64,000 nucleotides of DNA from Theristus sp. LFF4_11. Its lineage: Eukaryota; Nematoda; Chromadorea; Monhysterida; Xyalidae. The notes under the pieces were generated by a model. It did not search any database and was not told where the DNA came from. It saw only the letters and a list, made by a program, of their open reading frames with translations. Location: NCBI GenBank assembly GCA_030248135.1, contig JASANC010005831.1:1-64000 (forward strand). Direction: 5' to 3'. This document shows, piece after piece, positions 9,977-22,700 of this stretch. The position numbers were made by a program, and so were the translations under genes. Positions within the stretch are counted from its first letter, which is position 1, and the number at the start of each line of letters is the position of its first letter.

Positions 9977-12900
9977 TCAAGGTCGGTGGAACCTGAAAGA
10001 AGGACGATTATAAAAGCCTTTACGCTTTTGCAATTGCTCGAAATTGTACGACTTCAATGAACAAAAAACAAAAACTGCAAGATCGCGCACAGGTAGTGTG
10101 TCACCTTATGACAGCTCATAACTCGCCAACTAAAAAACCGATTTAAATAAAAATTTTCGGAAGATGTTCCTCAAAGAATAACTTGGAGATGTACAAAATT
10201 TCAGCACAGACCGACCAAAGGGGCTGTGTAACAAGGCCGATGCCAAAAATTTAAAAAGCATAGTATTGGACCTGGGGTTGCACGTGAAGCATCACGCTGC
10301 ATACATCTTTTGTGTCTTGTGCACAGCAGCGATGAGCTGAAAGTTTTTTTTTTGTGTGGCGTGACAGAATTCAACATGAGTCGTCTACCAATTAAAAACC
10401 GTGTTTTTCTCCTAAAACACTTTTATGAAAGAAAAAATGCGACGGGTTCTGTTGCTGATTTGCCTCGAACCGGGTTTTATGTGGTGACAAGAATTGTTTC
10501 AAAAACAGAGCCAAGAACATTGCCGGAACAAAGCCCCAACAAGTCCACGCGGCGCGCATCGGTGGAGCTTAGAATCCAGCCAGCAAACGATTCAGTTGTT
10601 TTTTTCGCATTTTTCGTTTCATAGAAGTGTTTCAGAAGAAAAACATGGTTTTCAATTGGTAGACGACTTATGTTGAATTCTGTCACAAAACAACTTTCAG
10701 CTCATCGCTACTGTGCACAAGAAACAAAACATGTATGCAGCGTGACGTGTCACGTGCGGCTGCCAGACCCAACACTGGGATTGTTGATTTTTTGGCTTTG
10801 GCTTTGTCTTTGTTTCACAGCCCCACTTGGTGGATTATGCTGACATTTTGCACATCTCTATGTTGTTCTTTGAAAAACGTCTCCTGAAATTTTTATTCAA
10901 ATCAGTTATTGGACGGCGAGATATGAGCCATCAAAAGGTGATACACTACTTATGCGCCACCCTGTATGTTGCCAACATACCTTGTGAACTGCTTACTCTC
11001 GGAATGCACGTGCATTTCAGTGCTTTTGTATTCATTCAGCTCCTTGCGTATTGACGCCTTGTCTTGTGGTGTCAAACGTGTCCAAGGCTTGTCAGCCCTG
11101 CGATCGTACAACTCGGCCTGTGTCACTTCGACGTAGTCGTTGAACTTGATGATCTGGCGCTCCTTCAGCTCTTGAATTGTCGGTCGAAAGCTCAGCTGCA
11201 AACATAAAAACAATGCTTACAACAGAGTTACATGTTCCCGTTGTTGTTTATGAGTTTATAACAGAGGTGCCGTACCTGTTGTTGCTTATAACTTGTGTAT
11301 AAACAGACGCGCCCGCTCCCGTTGTTGTTTATGGGTATACAACAGAGGTGCCCATTCCCAATTGTTGCTTATGAGTTTACAACTGAGATGACCGTTCCAG
11401 TTGCTGCTCATGAGTATACAACAGAGGAGCCTGTTCCGTTGTTGCTTCTGAGTTTACAGCAAGGGTGCCCGTTCCCGTTGTTGCTTTTGAATTTACAACA
11501 GAGGTGCCCGTTCCCGTTGTGGCTTCTGAGTTCACAACAGAGGTGCCCGTTCCCGTTGTTGCTTATGAGTTTACAACAGAGGTGCCCGTTCCGTTGTTGC
11601 TTCTGAGTTTACAACAAGGGTGCCCGCTCCCGTTGATGCTTTTGAATTTACAACATAGGTGCCCGTTCCCGTTGTGCCTTCTGAGTTCACAACAGAGGTG
11701 GCCGTTCCCGTTGCTGCTTATGAGTTTACAACAGAGGTGCCCGTTCCCGTTGTGGCTTCTGAGTTCACAACAGAGGTGGCCGTTCCCGTTGTTGCTTACG
11801 AATTTACAACAGAGGTGCCCGTTCCCGTTGTTGCTTGCGAGTTCACACCTGATCAGTGGCATTGTCTGCAATTGCCATTTCTAACAAAACCAAACCTTTC
11901 TAAGCAGCATTCGTCTGCGCTCAGCCATTGTCTGCGGTCGCGTTGCTTGTTCGCCGTTTTGTTCTTTCAGAATAACCCGTTCATCATCAATGTCCACGTG
12001 TTCGTTGTCATCATCATTGTGCTCAAAATGCTGCTGTTGTTCATTGATAGTGCTTGCATTGTCCAGCGCGTGTCGTAATGCAAGTGTATCACGTCGTTGC
12101 ACTTTCGCGCCAAGACCTTCTACAAAACAACGGAAGGATCAGTTCAAACCTACAGAAAAACTGCTGTTTTGGGACAGTTGCAACATTTGCAACATTGATC
12201 TGCTCAGTGCTCACCAATCGGCACATCTTGCTCCTCTTCGTCATTATTTACTGCTGCTTGTTCTGATCTTCTGAGGGGATTCAGTCTACCGGACGCCCGT
12301 TGCTGCTGATCGAGACTTGAGACGGGCCCAGGCACGGGCACGTCGTCGCGATACTGAACGGGACCGTCATCTGAGTCGTCCGAGTCTTCTTGACCGCCTG
12401 CGTTGTCTCCGATTCGCGCAACACCGTTTGAACTGCAACATCATCATCAAATCAGCCAAATTCTACAACGGTTATCTACATTTCGGCCCGGCCAACATCA
12501 GATGCAGAAGAGCGATGGCCTCAGTGATGTGCCCTTTTCAAAAACAGTACACTGTTTACTACCATATCTCTTTAACGTTAACGACACCGTTTTTTACCCA
12601 ACATGATTGATCGAGTTTCGAGTATGACAATGACATTGTGCACAACCAAGAACAACAAAAAACAGTGTAACTCACAGCACTAGTACGTTTTCGTCGTAAT
12701 CGTCGACATAGTTGATAAACTCCGATTCAGATGAATCCTGAAACCAAAAAACAAATGTAGTAGACTGCGTTTGCAGACAGAGAGAAGTGGATGTTGCAAG
12801 GTTGTCCAACAAACAGCAATCGCGCTTACCGGCTGTCGCCAACGCGGGTTGTCACCGGCTCTTCTGATGGCGGGCCGCGCGGGACGGGCAAACAAATCTG

Positions 12901-15900
12901 GCTCCTTTGCGGGAACTCGCTCTACGCCCGGTGGTAACGAAGTCGGACCTGTAACAACACAAAAACAGTCAAATAAGCTAGTTGTTTGAGTATCAGAGTT
13001 TCTCAATGTGACCGCTCTTGACGTTCGCTCGAGCAGCGCTGCGAGAAAGACGGTTCTCGCGAAATGGCCAACGAATGCGAACGCACTGATGTCTGAGTCG
13101 GTGGGCGTGCTGCCAGAGCCACAGGAGCACGATTGCTCGGGCGCATGCTCAGCAGTGCACGTTGATGGCGGCACCTGTGACGGGCAGAACGCACTGTGCT
13201 GCTCAGCAGGCTGCTTGTGATGGTTGTACAGTGCACCGTTGTAGCCAAACACTGCTCGCGCACCGCCAGCTGAAGTGATAAAAACAAAATGCTGCATTCG
13301 TAATCGTCACGCAACACAGTACAGTCAACAGTTCAGTGGCACTCTGCACAACGGTGAGTTTCACTTTCTGTGACAAACGTTCAAAAATGTCATGTTCAAA
13401 TGAATAAGAAACAAGAGTGAATGAAACAGCGCACTGCACTGACGAGAAAGATCGGTGTTCGCGTGGTTGTGCCTCAGCGTGGACACAGCGACTGAGTCTA
13501 CTGCTGGCGCTTCCAGGCGATCCGCAATGACCAACCGGGGGCTCACACTACACTGTGTCACTGGCACTGCAATGAAAACACGTTTGCTGAGGCACTGCTG
13601 CTTTCCTGATACCGCAAGGAAAAATGCCTATTCACTTTGCTCATTTAACGACAGTAAAAATAATGTTGACACACTATCTTGCTCATTTAACGACAGTAAA
13701 AATAATGTTGACACACTATCTTGCTCATTTAACGACAGTAAAAATAATGTTGACACACTATCTTCACAGAAGACAACCAAAAACAACAAACAACCTTGCT
13801 AGCGCCATCACACACACACAAGTCTGACAGAAAAACATGAAACCAGTCAAAATACGTGTTCAGGTGCAGACAAGTCAGAAATTCTAGTTCGATATTTCAA
13901 TAACTCACAACAGTCGGCCAAAACTTCGGGTTCCGGCACGTAGGGCGCTAAGGCCCAGTCGGGTGGTGGGCGGCGTTTCGGCCGTTTCTGGCCGCCAAAA
14001 AGTAAATTAGCAGAGAGCTGCTGCTGGATCGCTGTCATTTCATTGAATAAATAACCAAATAAATTATATTGCAAAATTGCTTTCGCATGTCAGCAGGTTG
14101 CTTGTCTGTATCTTATGAGAGACTGAAAATAATCGTCTACTTTTGCTCTTCAAACTTACGTTGATTAGATATGTCATCAAAAAAAATGAATCCGATGATT
14201 ACAAACGAAGAGCAGCACCGATACCGAACAAACAAATGTAAACAACTGTGTTTTCTTGTACAAAAACAAACGACAAGCACAGAAGAGCACGGCGAATACT
14301 TGAATACAACCGAACACTGAATGCTAACTACTAACTAAAACTAATATTTTGCAGAGTTCGTGTGTTTATGTCACTGTTTTCGAAATCTGAATATATGCAA
14401 AGTGCTGCTGCGACCACATTCATCAATTCCTAGAGAACAACGAAACCAGATCAATCAAGTTTGCTTCGATTCACATTCACCATACTCAGGTACAATGCTA
14501 ATTGGGACACGACACGGGAAGTGTTGATGAAAAACAAAATTACAGGGGACCGAAAACACAAAAACACAAGACCGGATGAACGCGCAGAGCACAACAGTTG
14601 GAGCGTGAAAATAATTATCAACTAATTGTTGACCAACAACAGTTTATGAGCAGACCAGCAATCGGGAACGAGAAGCTGCTCAAGTGCAGTCGATCGTGTG
14701 ATTCAGCAAACCTGCAGCTACTGTTGCTGAAGACTCAAAACTTTTTTCATAAACATCTGTTCAGTTCTGAGAAATCACTGCAGTACTGACGCATTGCGTA
14801 ATAATTATGCTACTGAGTGTCAGAAAGCCTCACACGATGCGAAAACTATTCAGAGAATCAACAAACCTCTCGAACAGACTACAATAGCCGTGTAGGCAGT
14901 GCATCTTTGGAGCGACGAAAAAACAACCGGTTTTCTTGTGACTTTTGTTCAGACTTTCACAGCAAACTGTCTGCCATCGAAAACTTCACATGATTGCTGT
15001 ATTTCTTTTTGGTTCCGTAGAGTAAACAGAGCAGCGATTATTTACAGCAACGAGCAACAGTGTGGACAAGTGACACATAAAAACACACACGAAGAGTTGC
15101 TGTAGCATTCGAAAGGACACAATGGGAACTGGATCAGCAAGTTTCACCAGTCCATCCTTTATGAAAACACAAAAACAACATCGATTTTCCCACAAAGCGT
15201 GCCAAAAAACAATCCGAGGTTTACATACAAAAGCCAAAATGCTACTGCATTGCGACACGCAATTGAATCAAAATACAGATTCCAGATCAAACTGGTTTAT
15301 CGAACACACGTGACGTGACAGTTTGCAGAAAGTAGTCTCTCTCGGTTACAGTGCCCAGTCACAAAAAAACAGCCGACCACCTCTTTGCCAATAAACAGTC
15401 TCACTGCATTGTGAGAACATTCTCACTCCAACGCAATACGAACGACACAAAGCGAATGGCTCCGTTGAAAACAGAAATAATGAGCGCCCACGACGGAAGC
15501 TCGTGACTTCGCAGACAGCATCGCTTTCGATGTTTAACGTGCGGTTCATGTGGCACAAAAGAGTTGCGCACTCACGTTCACTGTCAGTGGCCGTGGACGT
15601 GCTTGGCTGCCAGACAGGCTGTATGATGACGTTGTGCACTGTTGCGATGTCGCGTGTGCTCGCGATCACCGAACGTGCCACTGCATGTGAGCCTGTGTCG
15701 CCCATGTGCACCCTGAAAACACGCGAATGAATGACGCTCATGTGCAACAAAAACACTCAACTCTGCCACACTTTACACTTATCACCCGTCATAACACAAA
15801 GCGCAATGTTGCAAGCAAGCTGACCTGAGCGGAGTTGGCGATGATGTTGATAGAGTGGTAGCTGTGGTGATGGTGCACGTCGGCAACACGGCAGTGCTGT

Positions 15901-16647
15901 TGCACGTGGACGTCTGAGCACTTGTTGATGATGACGTCGTCATGGTCGTCGCACAGCCCAATGCAGCCTCCGAGCTGATCGGTGAATCCGGTGGCGACGA
16001 CAGATCTGCAACAATGACACCAGACTCATGCACTGATTGATGTCACAGAATTGATTACTAACGAAGCAAGCGTCAGTGTCGATCGCATGGCCCCAGAGGT
16101 CACATCCAAACACCATGTGCGCAAACATAACAAACTACTTTGTCCGCTCGGATGTAACATAAATCTGCCGAATCTCAATCAAAGCTCGTTCGACCTAGCG
16201 CACGTCCATTTCGTTGGTGAGCGTTTTGCGCACGCCAACTCCACCAAACGGACGTAAAATGTGCGGCGCCACTGGACGTCAGTTGCCTGACTCTGCCGCT
16301 CAGCTGGCACAGTACCGCTGGTGGACGCTGAGCGTCGCTGGCGAGAGCGCTCGCTGCTGGCACAGCGCCCACCGGTGCCTTCGTCGGCAACACTCGCATC
16401 TCGCTCGTCTCGGTGTTGCTCCGTTGCTGCTGTTGTCCGTTTGCAAACGGCCTCTTGGTCACCACTGTGCTTGCAGCAGTGATCAACGCCGTTGAGTCAC
16501 TCTTCGTTGATGACCGTTCAGCTTTCCGCTCCGTTCCATTGACCGCCCCGCCCGTCGGTTTCGGTGACTTGCGATTCAAGTGCAACTCATTCTTGTTGTT
16601 ATTCTCAGCTGAATTGTAAATGGCATTAAATATTGGCAAGAGAACGC

Positions 16648-16702
<55 letters not shown>

Positions 16703-19700
16703 GCTGTTGTTGTTGCTGCTGTTGTTGCTGCTGCTGTTGCAGTTCGCGTTGGCCTCGTTACTTACGGCGCGATTCATCCAGCTTTTATCATTCCAGTGAT
16801 CAAGTCAAAATTTGTCGCCCACAATTACATAAATTCCAAACGAGACAAGCGAATGATGTGTTAAATCAAGCTATTTCGTAAGTTGCAACATTGCTTCCTG
16901 CTTGAACGTTGCAATAGAGCGCAGACTGTAAAATTATTATCACCGCTCATAACAATAAAATTTTCTCAGCGGCCCAGCTTTAAACGAACTGCACCGAATG
17001 TCTGCACAAAGCTCCATTTTCTGCAACTTTTGTACATTCAAAATATGCCTGACTGACAGCTGTGCCAGCGAGGTGAACTAAACACATAAACTGCTACTAT
17101 TATCCAGCAGACCAAAAAATTAAAAACACACCACAGATCTGCAATGACATCACCGAAAACAGAATATAGGTTTCAAACGTATTCAGAATATGACTGAAAC
17201 CACAGAATATGAGTGAGCGCTCGTCAAACGGAGGCTCAAATGAACAACAACATATTGCCTTGCGTAACAGCATTTCATACGCTCCTTGCTGTCTCTCTGT
17301 TGTGCATTTTCTTTTTTCTAAAACGAATAACTGAAAGAATGAGGGGAACCGCGTAGGTCTGCAACACAGCAATTCTGTTTTTTCAAGAATTCGGTTGCTT
17401 GTAAATGAAGAAAAGTTTCAAGGCGGAAAATGACACGGAAGTTCGATACCGGAAAAACAATGCCTACTTTTACGCCCACTCTACATGCGCGCAAAGCAAT
17501 GCTGAAACTTATGACATGCGTTTGCTGTGCCCGTGTCATTCACAAATAAACATCACGCTTGTTTGGTGAACGTGCAACTAAAAATAAAAAAGTAATCCAA
17601 TTTGCAAACTTCAACGACAATGTATGGATATGACTATCTCTAATAAGGTAGGCCGGTGCAAGAGCACTTGTTTAGAATGCATTGAACTGCCTTTTGATGC
17701 ATTGAACTGCCTTTTGAATTTTGCAATGAAGTCACAGCAACAATAATCATGCTGATTGCAAAATATTAACACGGAATAGATTCGGATTTCGCTTAATTTG
17801 ATTTATTCTTATTTTTCTTTCATAAATGGATGGTGGTATGTTACTGCTGTTTTTCCAATATTTTATCGGTCAGCTGGTCTGGTTACAGAAAGAGAAGAAA
17901 CGTTCATTAGTTTGTAACAGCTTGCAACGTATGTATGGCAATTTGATTTGTTCATTATATCACGGACCAAATCAAACAGCGCTAGCAGTAGCTGCTGCAC
18001 CGATGTTGGTTGGCTGAAAATGTGCAGTGAAAACACGAGAAGCTATTATCAGCCGGATACATGTTCGTCCAGGTTTGGTCTTGGATTACAGTCGAGCCCA
18101 CCGGGGTGTGCGCGCCCCAGGAGCAGCAGCGATCACATAATGACCAAACACCATACTGCCAGCCAAGACAGCGCACGAATAAAAAACACGCAATTTTCTG
18201 GTGCAGCAAACGCAACGCGCAGACACGTTCACGGAAATAGGCAAGCCATCATGCTCGAAACGGCACACCATTGAAACAGTCCGGTGCATGGTTTTTTGGT
18301 GGACATGTTGGAGAGCCTGTGCGTCTCGTGCGGCTGGTGTAGGTAGCTGCAGTGGCAAATCAATTTAGCTGCAGCCACCAGAACCATTTTGCGCCAGAAG
18401 GATGAGCGGTGTGCAGACACTCGTACAAGACTGGACTGATGCAAATCGCTTGCTAATTGCTCTCGCATACAATATGTAGGTAGACACGAGCACTGTTGGA
18501 GAATGGTATCGCATCAGCAGCTGTCAGCGTCTTCCACGATGTTGCTACGCCACATCACATTACCCGTTCATGACAGCTCTGTTGAAGGCCTGTTTAGCGA
18601 GCCGCATGCTGTCGTACTATGGATCGACTGACAAATGTTCATAAACAGTAATACAGTAACATGCGAAATGGGAAAACGCGTTCGAAAACAGTACACCGCG
18701 TAGACTTGCGAGAAGTGATCTGAAACAATAAACAGCAAAATAAAACAAGCGCAATCTGCCAGCAACGAACCTTTCGTCTCAGCGAGCGCAGGCGCAAATC
18801 GGCACTGTTTCTTGAATTTTCTGGTTGCCGCCGGCGGCATAGTCCGATGGCTGCTGAGCAGAGCAGACGAAGAAATGCCATTGACACCATTGCCAATTGG
18901 TCGTAGATCGTCATCGGAGTTCGCCTTGGTTGAGATCTGAGTGGCGACGCCGCCAATTGGCAGCAGCTCATTGGCGTCATTGGCGTCGTTGTCAGTGATC
19001 AGTCTGAGCACATCCGGTGCTGTCGTCTGTTGGCCAGGTGCCACCTGTCCACGGAGGCCAGCAGCGTTGTTGGCGTGTTTCTGTGTTTGTGCGTTGGCGG
19101 CATTTCGTTGCTGTTGCTGTTGTTTGCCAGTGGCGAGCACACAGGCCGCTGTGCGACGTTTCCACTTCCACGGTTGCAGCAGACGCAGCCAGAAGCGGCC
19201 GGTTCTCAAGCTGTGCGACAGCGCGCGTCGTCTTCGGTGGTGTTCGTGCGCTGGCGAGTCGTCGACACTCCGCTGCTGTTGGCCACCTGAGAAAACACGG
19301 CTATGTTTTTTGAATTGCTAGTTGCTCCAAACCGATTTCAAAAATCTGAAACTGCCAAACTCCCGGTGATTTGGTGTTGAGGGTGTATTGGCTGAGGGTG
19401 ACACGTCAACTCCGGCCCACGCATTTCCGGCCCACGCATTAGCGTCCCGACATCTCCGGCCCACCCATTACCGGCCCACTCATTACCGTCCCACCCGTTA
19501 CCGGCCCGACAATTCCGGCCCACTAATTTCCGGCCCACTCATTTCCGGCCCACCCATTACCGGCCCACCCCAATAATCAGTTCTTCCTTCGCTATTTTTC
19601 GCCACGTACAACGAAAATGAACTGAAACCGCACTCTAAACAGTACTGCCTGCTCTTACAACAAAAATACTTAAATTTTTTATTTCAGTTTTTGTTTTCGT

Positions 19701-22700
19701 TTCGCTCCGATTGTTCATGACATTGGAAAAGTTTCAGTTTGAATTTCGTCGATGAATCAGCTGATGTGTTTTTATTTATTGCTTTGTTCTGTATGCTTGT
19801 ATGCCAGTATCTGCTCGTCGATCTTTCGCCTGAAAATAAAAATTGTCAAAAAATCTGTCAATAACAAAGTTCACACAAAATTCTGGGCCAAAAACTATGC
19901 AAGTTACATTTTTGGGGAAGTGCCTTCTTCAACCCATTTTCAAAAGAAAGTAGTTTTGATGAATAAAATTTGCTTTTTTAATTGATTAAACAAGATTAAT
20001 TGAAAAAATCCGATTAAAAAAGAAATAAAAATCTGCGAACCCCAATTCAAAGTGTTACCGCCTGCAAAACTGAGCGAGTTTCTCAATGAAATATAGCGGT
20101 GGGTGGCGGTTAAAGTCACTGGAAGCGAATTATTGGGCTGGGCCGGTAATGGGTGGGCCGGAAATGAGTGGGCCGGAAATGGATGGGACGCAGATGAACG
20201 GGGCCGGTAATGGGTGGGCCGGAAATGGATGGGCCGGAAATGAGTGGGCCGGAAATGGTGGGCCGGAAACGCGTGGGCCGGAAATAACGGGACGCAAATG
20301 AACGCACGCCTGGCTGAGAGTGCCACATAGGGCTAATTTAGGGGGTGCAACGCAACACGTCTGAAAGCAAACTCCTACTCGGCGCAACGGAACGAACCTT
20401 TGTGCTGTTGTTGTACACTGTGACTGATGCCATCTGTGGAGTGTGACTGCTTCATGCGATTGACGACCATTTCACCGAGTGTCGCAGCCTGCTCCAAGTC
20501 CAACGGACTGCTCGGCAGCAGCAAAGTCTCGGTGTCGCCACGAGTGGCCTCCGGCGAACGTGCGCTCGCCACTGAAATCGGCGTCGGCTGGCGCTCGCTC
20601 TGAGCGCACGACGTTGACGGCTGGCAACATTCGTGGAGCAGAGCAGTGGCGGCGTCGTCAGCAATGGGCGATGCTCGATCGGCGCTTCGTTGCTCCGATG
20701 GACGGCGACAGCACTGCGCCGTGGAGGCAATGTTTGCTTTGCACGCACCTCTCTGTCTGTCCAACGATAACGTCTGCTGGTCGTTGTTGTTCTGGCTGCT
20801 GCTCGCACCGCTGCTGCAGAGTGTCTCTGAAAAAAAGTGAACAAAAATACAACGGCATCCTGTGATCAATCGCGTATCTGAAGCAGTCCTCGTACTAATG
20901 AAACACTGCGTATCGTAGAGTGTAATAAATCTTGCTGGGGTCGCAATGACTTTAGCGGTGCAAAGGCGGTGACTTTTTCAGTGAGATGGATGGTTACAAA
21001 TGAAGCAGACGCGGTCACGATATGCATGTGAAGATCGAACGAAGCACAACCCAGTCGTCGTACCCGCACGTTTTTCATCAAACTTGCTCAAGAGACAAGC
21101 ATATTATCTTTGTTTTTTGGTTGTGCGACTCGATGCGCGCATAGAATGGTATTGAACCAACCAACCAACCAACAGCAAATAATCCTAAATTATCACGTAT
21201 TTGATATTGATTTACAGCTTGAGTTGAAGCCACTAAATGTTCAATTCAAATCAAATGCATTTTTGTATCCCAGGCAGTAGGCCCGAGTCAATGGTTAGTC
21301 TCAATAAAATCAAAACCATGTTTAAGAATTTACTTGAAATTGGTAGTAACACGGTGAAAGTGTGCAACGTTCTGAAGGATTACAAACACCAACACCAACA
21401 AAAAACCATGAACCAAGTCATAAACACAGTTGAACCAAGTAAGATGGAAAGTGTGCATCAACGCAGACGTAGCCAATAAACAAGTGATGAGAGCGTTGTT
21501 GCGTGCAGAGCCAAAAACGATGGTGGCCGGTGTGTTTTACACAAAAGGGCAGAGCGATGTTGACGACAGCGAGCACAGAATCATAGTTGCTGGAGCATTG
21601 GGTATAAAACACATTCGGTGTGCACTGGGGCAAGCCACAAGCTACGCTGTCCTGGTGGTCTGCAACCGCAACGCAGCAAAACCGACAACAAACAAACAAA
21701 CGCTCCGTGGGCAAAGTGGAACAGTTTGGCTGCAGGGGGCACCGCCGGCTGCCTCAATCAGCAGTTGCCTCGCAGCACCCGCCCTGCACGGCTGCCAACA
21801 AAACTCTGGCAAAATGAACAAAAACTCCACACGCAAACACAAGACACACGAATTAGACATGATGTGAAATAAAACGTGTACAAGAGTGCGCGCGAATTAT
21901 AATGGACGGCACGGCACGGCCGACACACAGCGACATTACGACTCGAAACAAAACGCACACCGCAAACGTCATTCGTTTCACAGATATCCCGGGTGGTTTT
22001 CAATTTGAAAATGATGAAAATATGACTGGCTTGATGCTACAGCGCCCTAAACTCATTCGACACTGACAGGTCAAACAGCAAAACACAGAAACTGGCCATT
22101 CGCTGCCAGAATGTGGAAAAAGAACATCTGGGTGGCAAAGACTTTGAGGATTATTTCAAAAATATTACATGGCTAATGCATCGTTCCCTCTTGTTCGCCA
22201 GTTCATTGGCCGAAAATGAAAAAACGACCCCTTTCTACAAAGATAAATGAAAAATGAACATTTTTTCATCGAGTTTTCAATCTCTGCGTGTGATGTGGTT
22301 GAGGTGAAGTGTGCAGTATGGTTGAGCACATTGAGAAGACGGCCACACGACAGAAAATCATTCAATAATATGGGCTACTTAGGCACGTCGGTGGTGCTGG
22401 TGAAAGTTGCCCGACAATGTATGCAAAACATATTGCAATTCATCGCAATGTGCATCTGTTTTTTTTCACGAACTGCCAGAAAACACCGACAAGACGCAGC
22501 GCCTGCAGCTGCAAATAATGATTGAGATTCAAGGGGGCCGGGTTGGGCCGCAAAACAACAAAGTTGTAAGCACGCAAGCGTTTCACCGCAAGAGAAAGCG
22601 CTAACTGCAGTTTTGATGGTGATAAAAAAGCAAACAGTGAAAGTGAACGACACGAGACTGAACAGCAAACGCACCCACACAGACCGCCAAACCATTATAA

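Noticed and set aside
11295..12078. Plus-strand ORFs of VPVVA.EFTTE repeats
   Set aside because: Products of the 39-bp minisatellite; the true coding strand is minus and the region is intronic.
16633..16881. poly-Cys plus-strand ORF
   Set aside because: Antisense reading of a (CAA/CAG)n tract next to a PHACTR exon.
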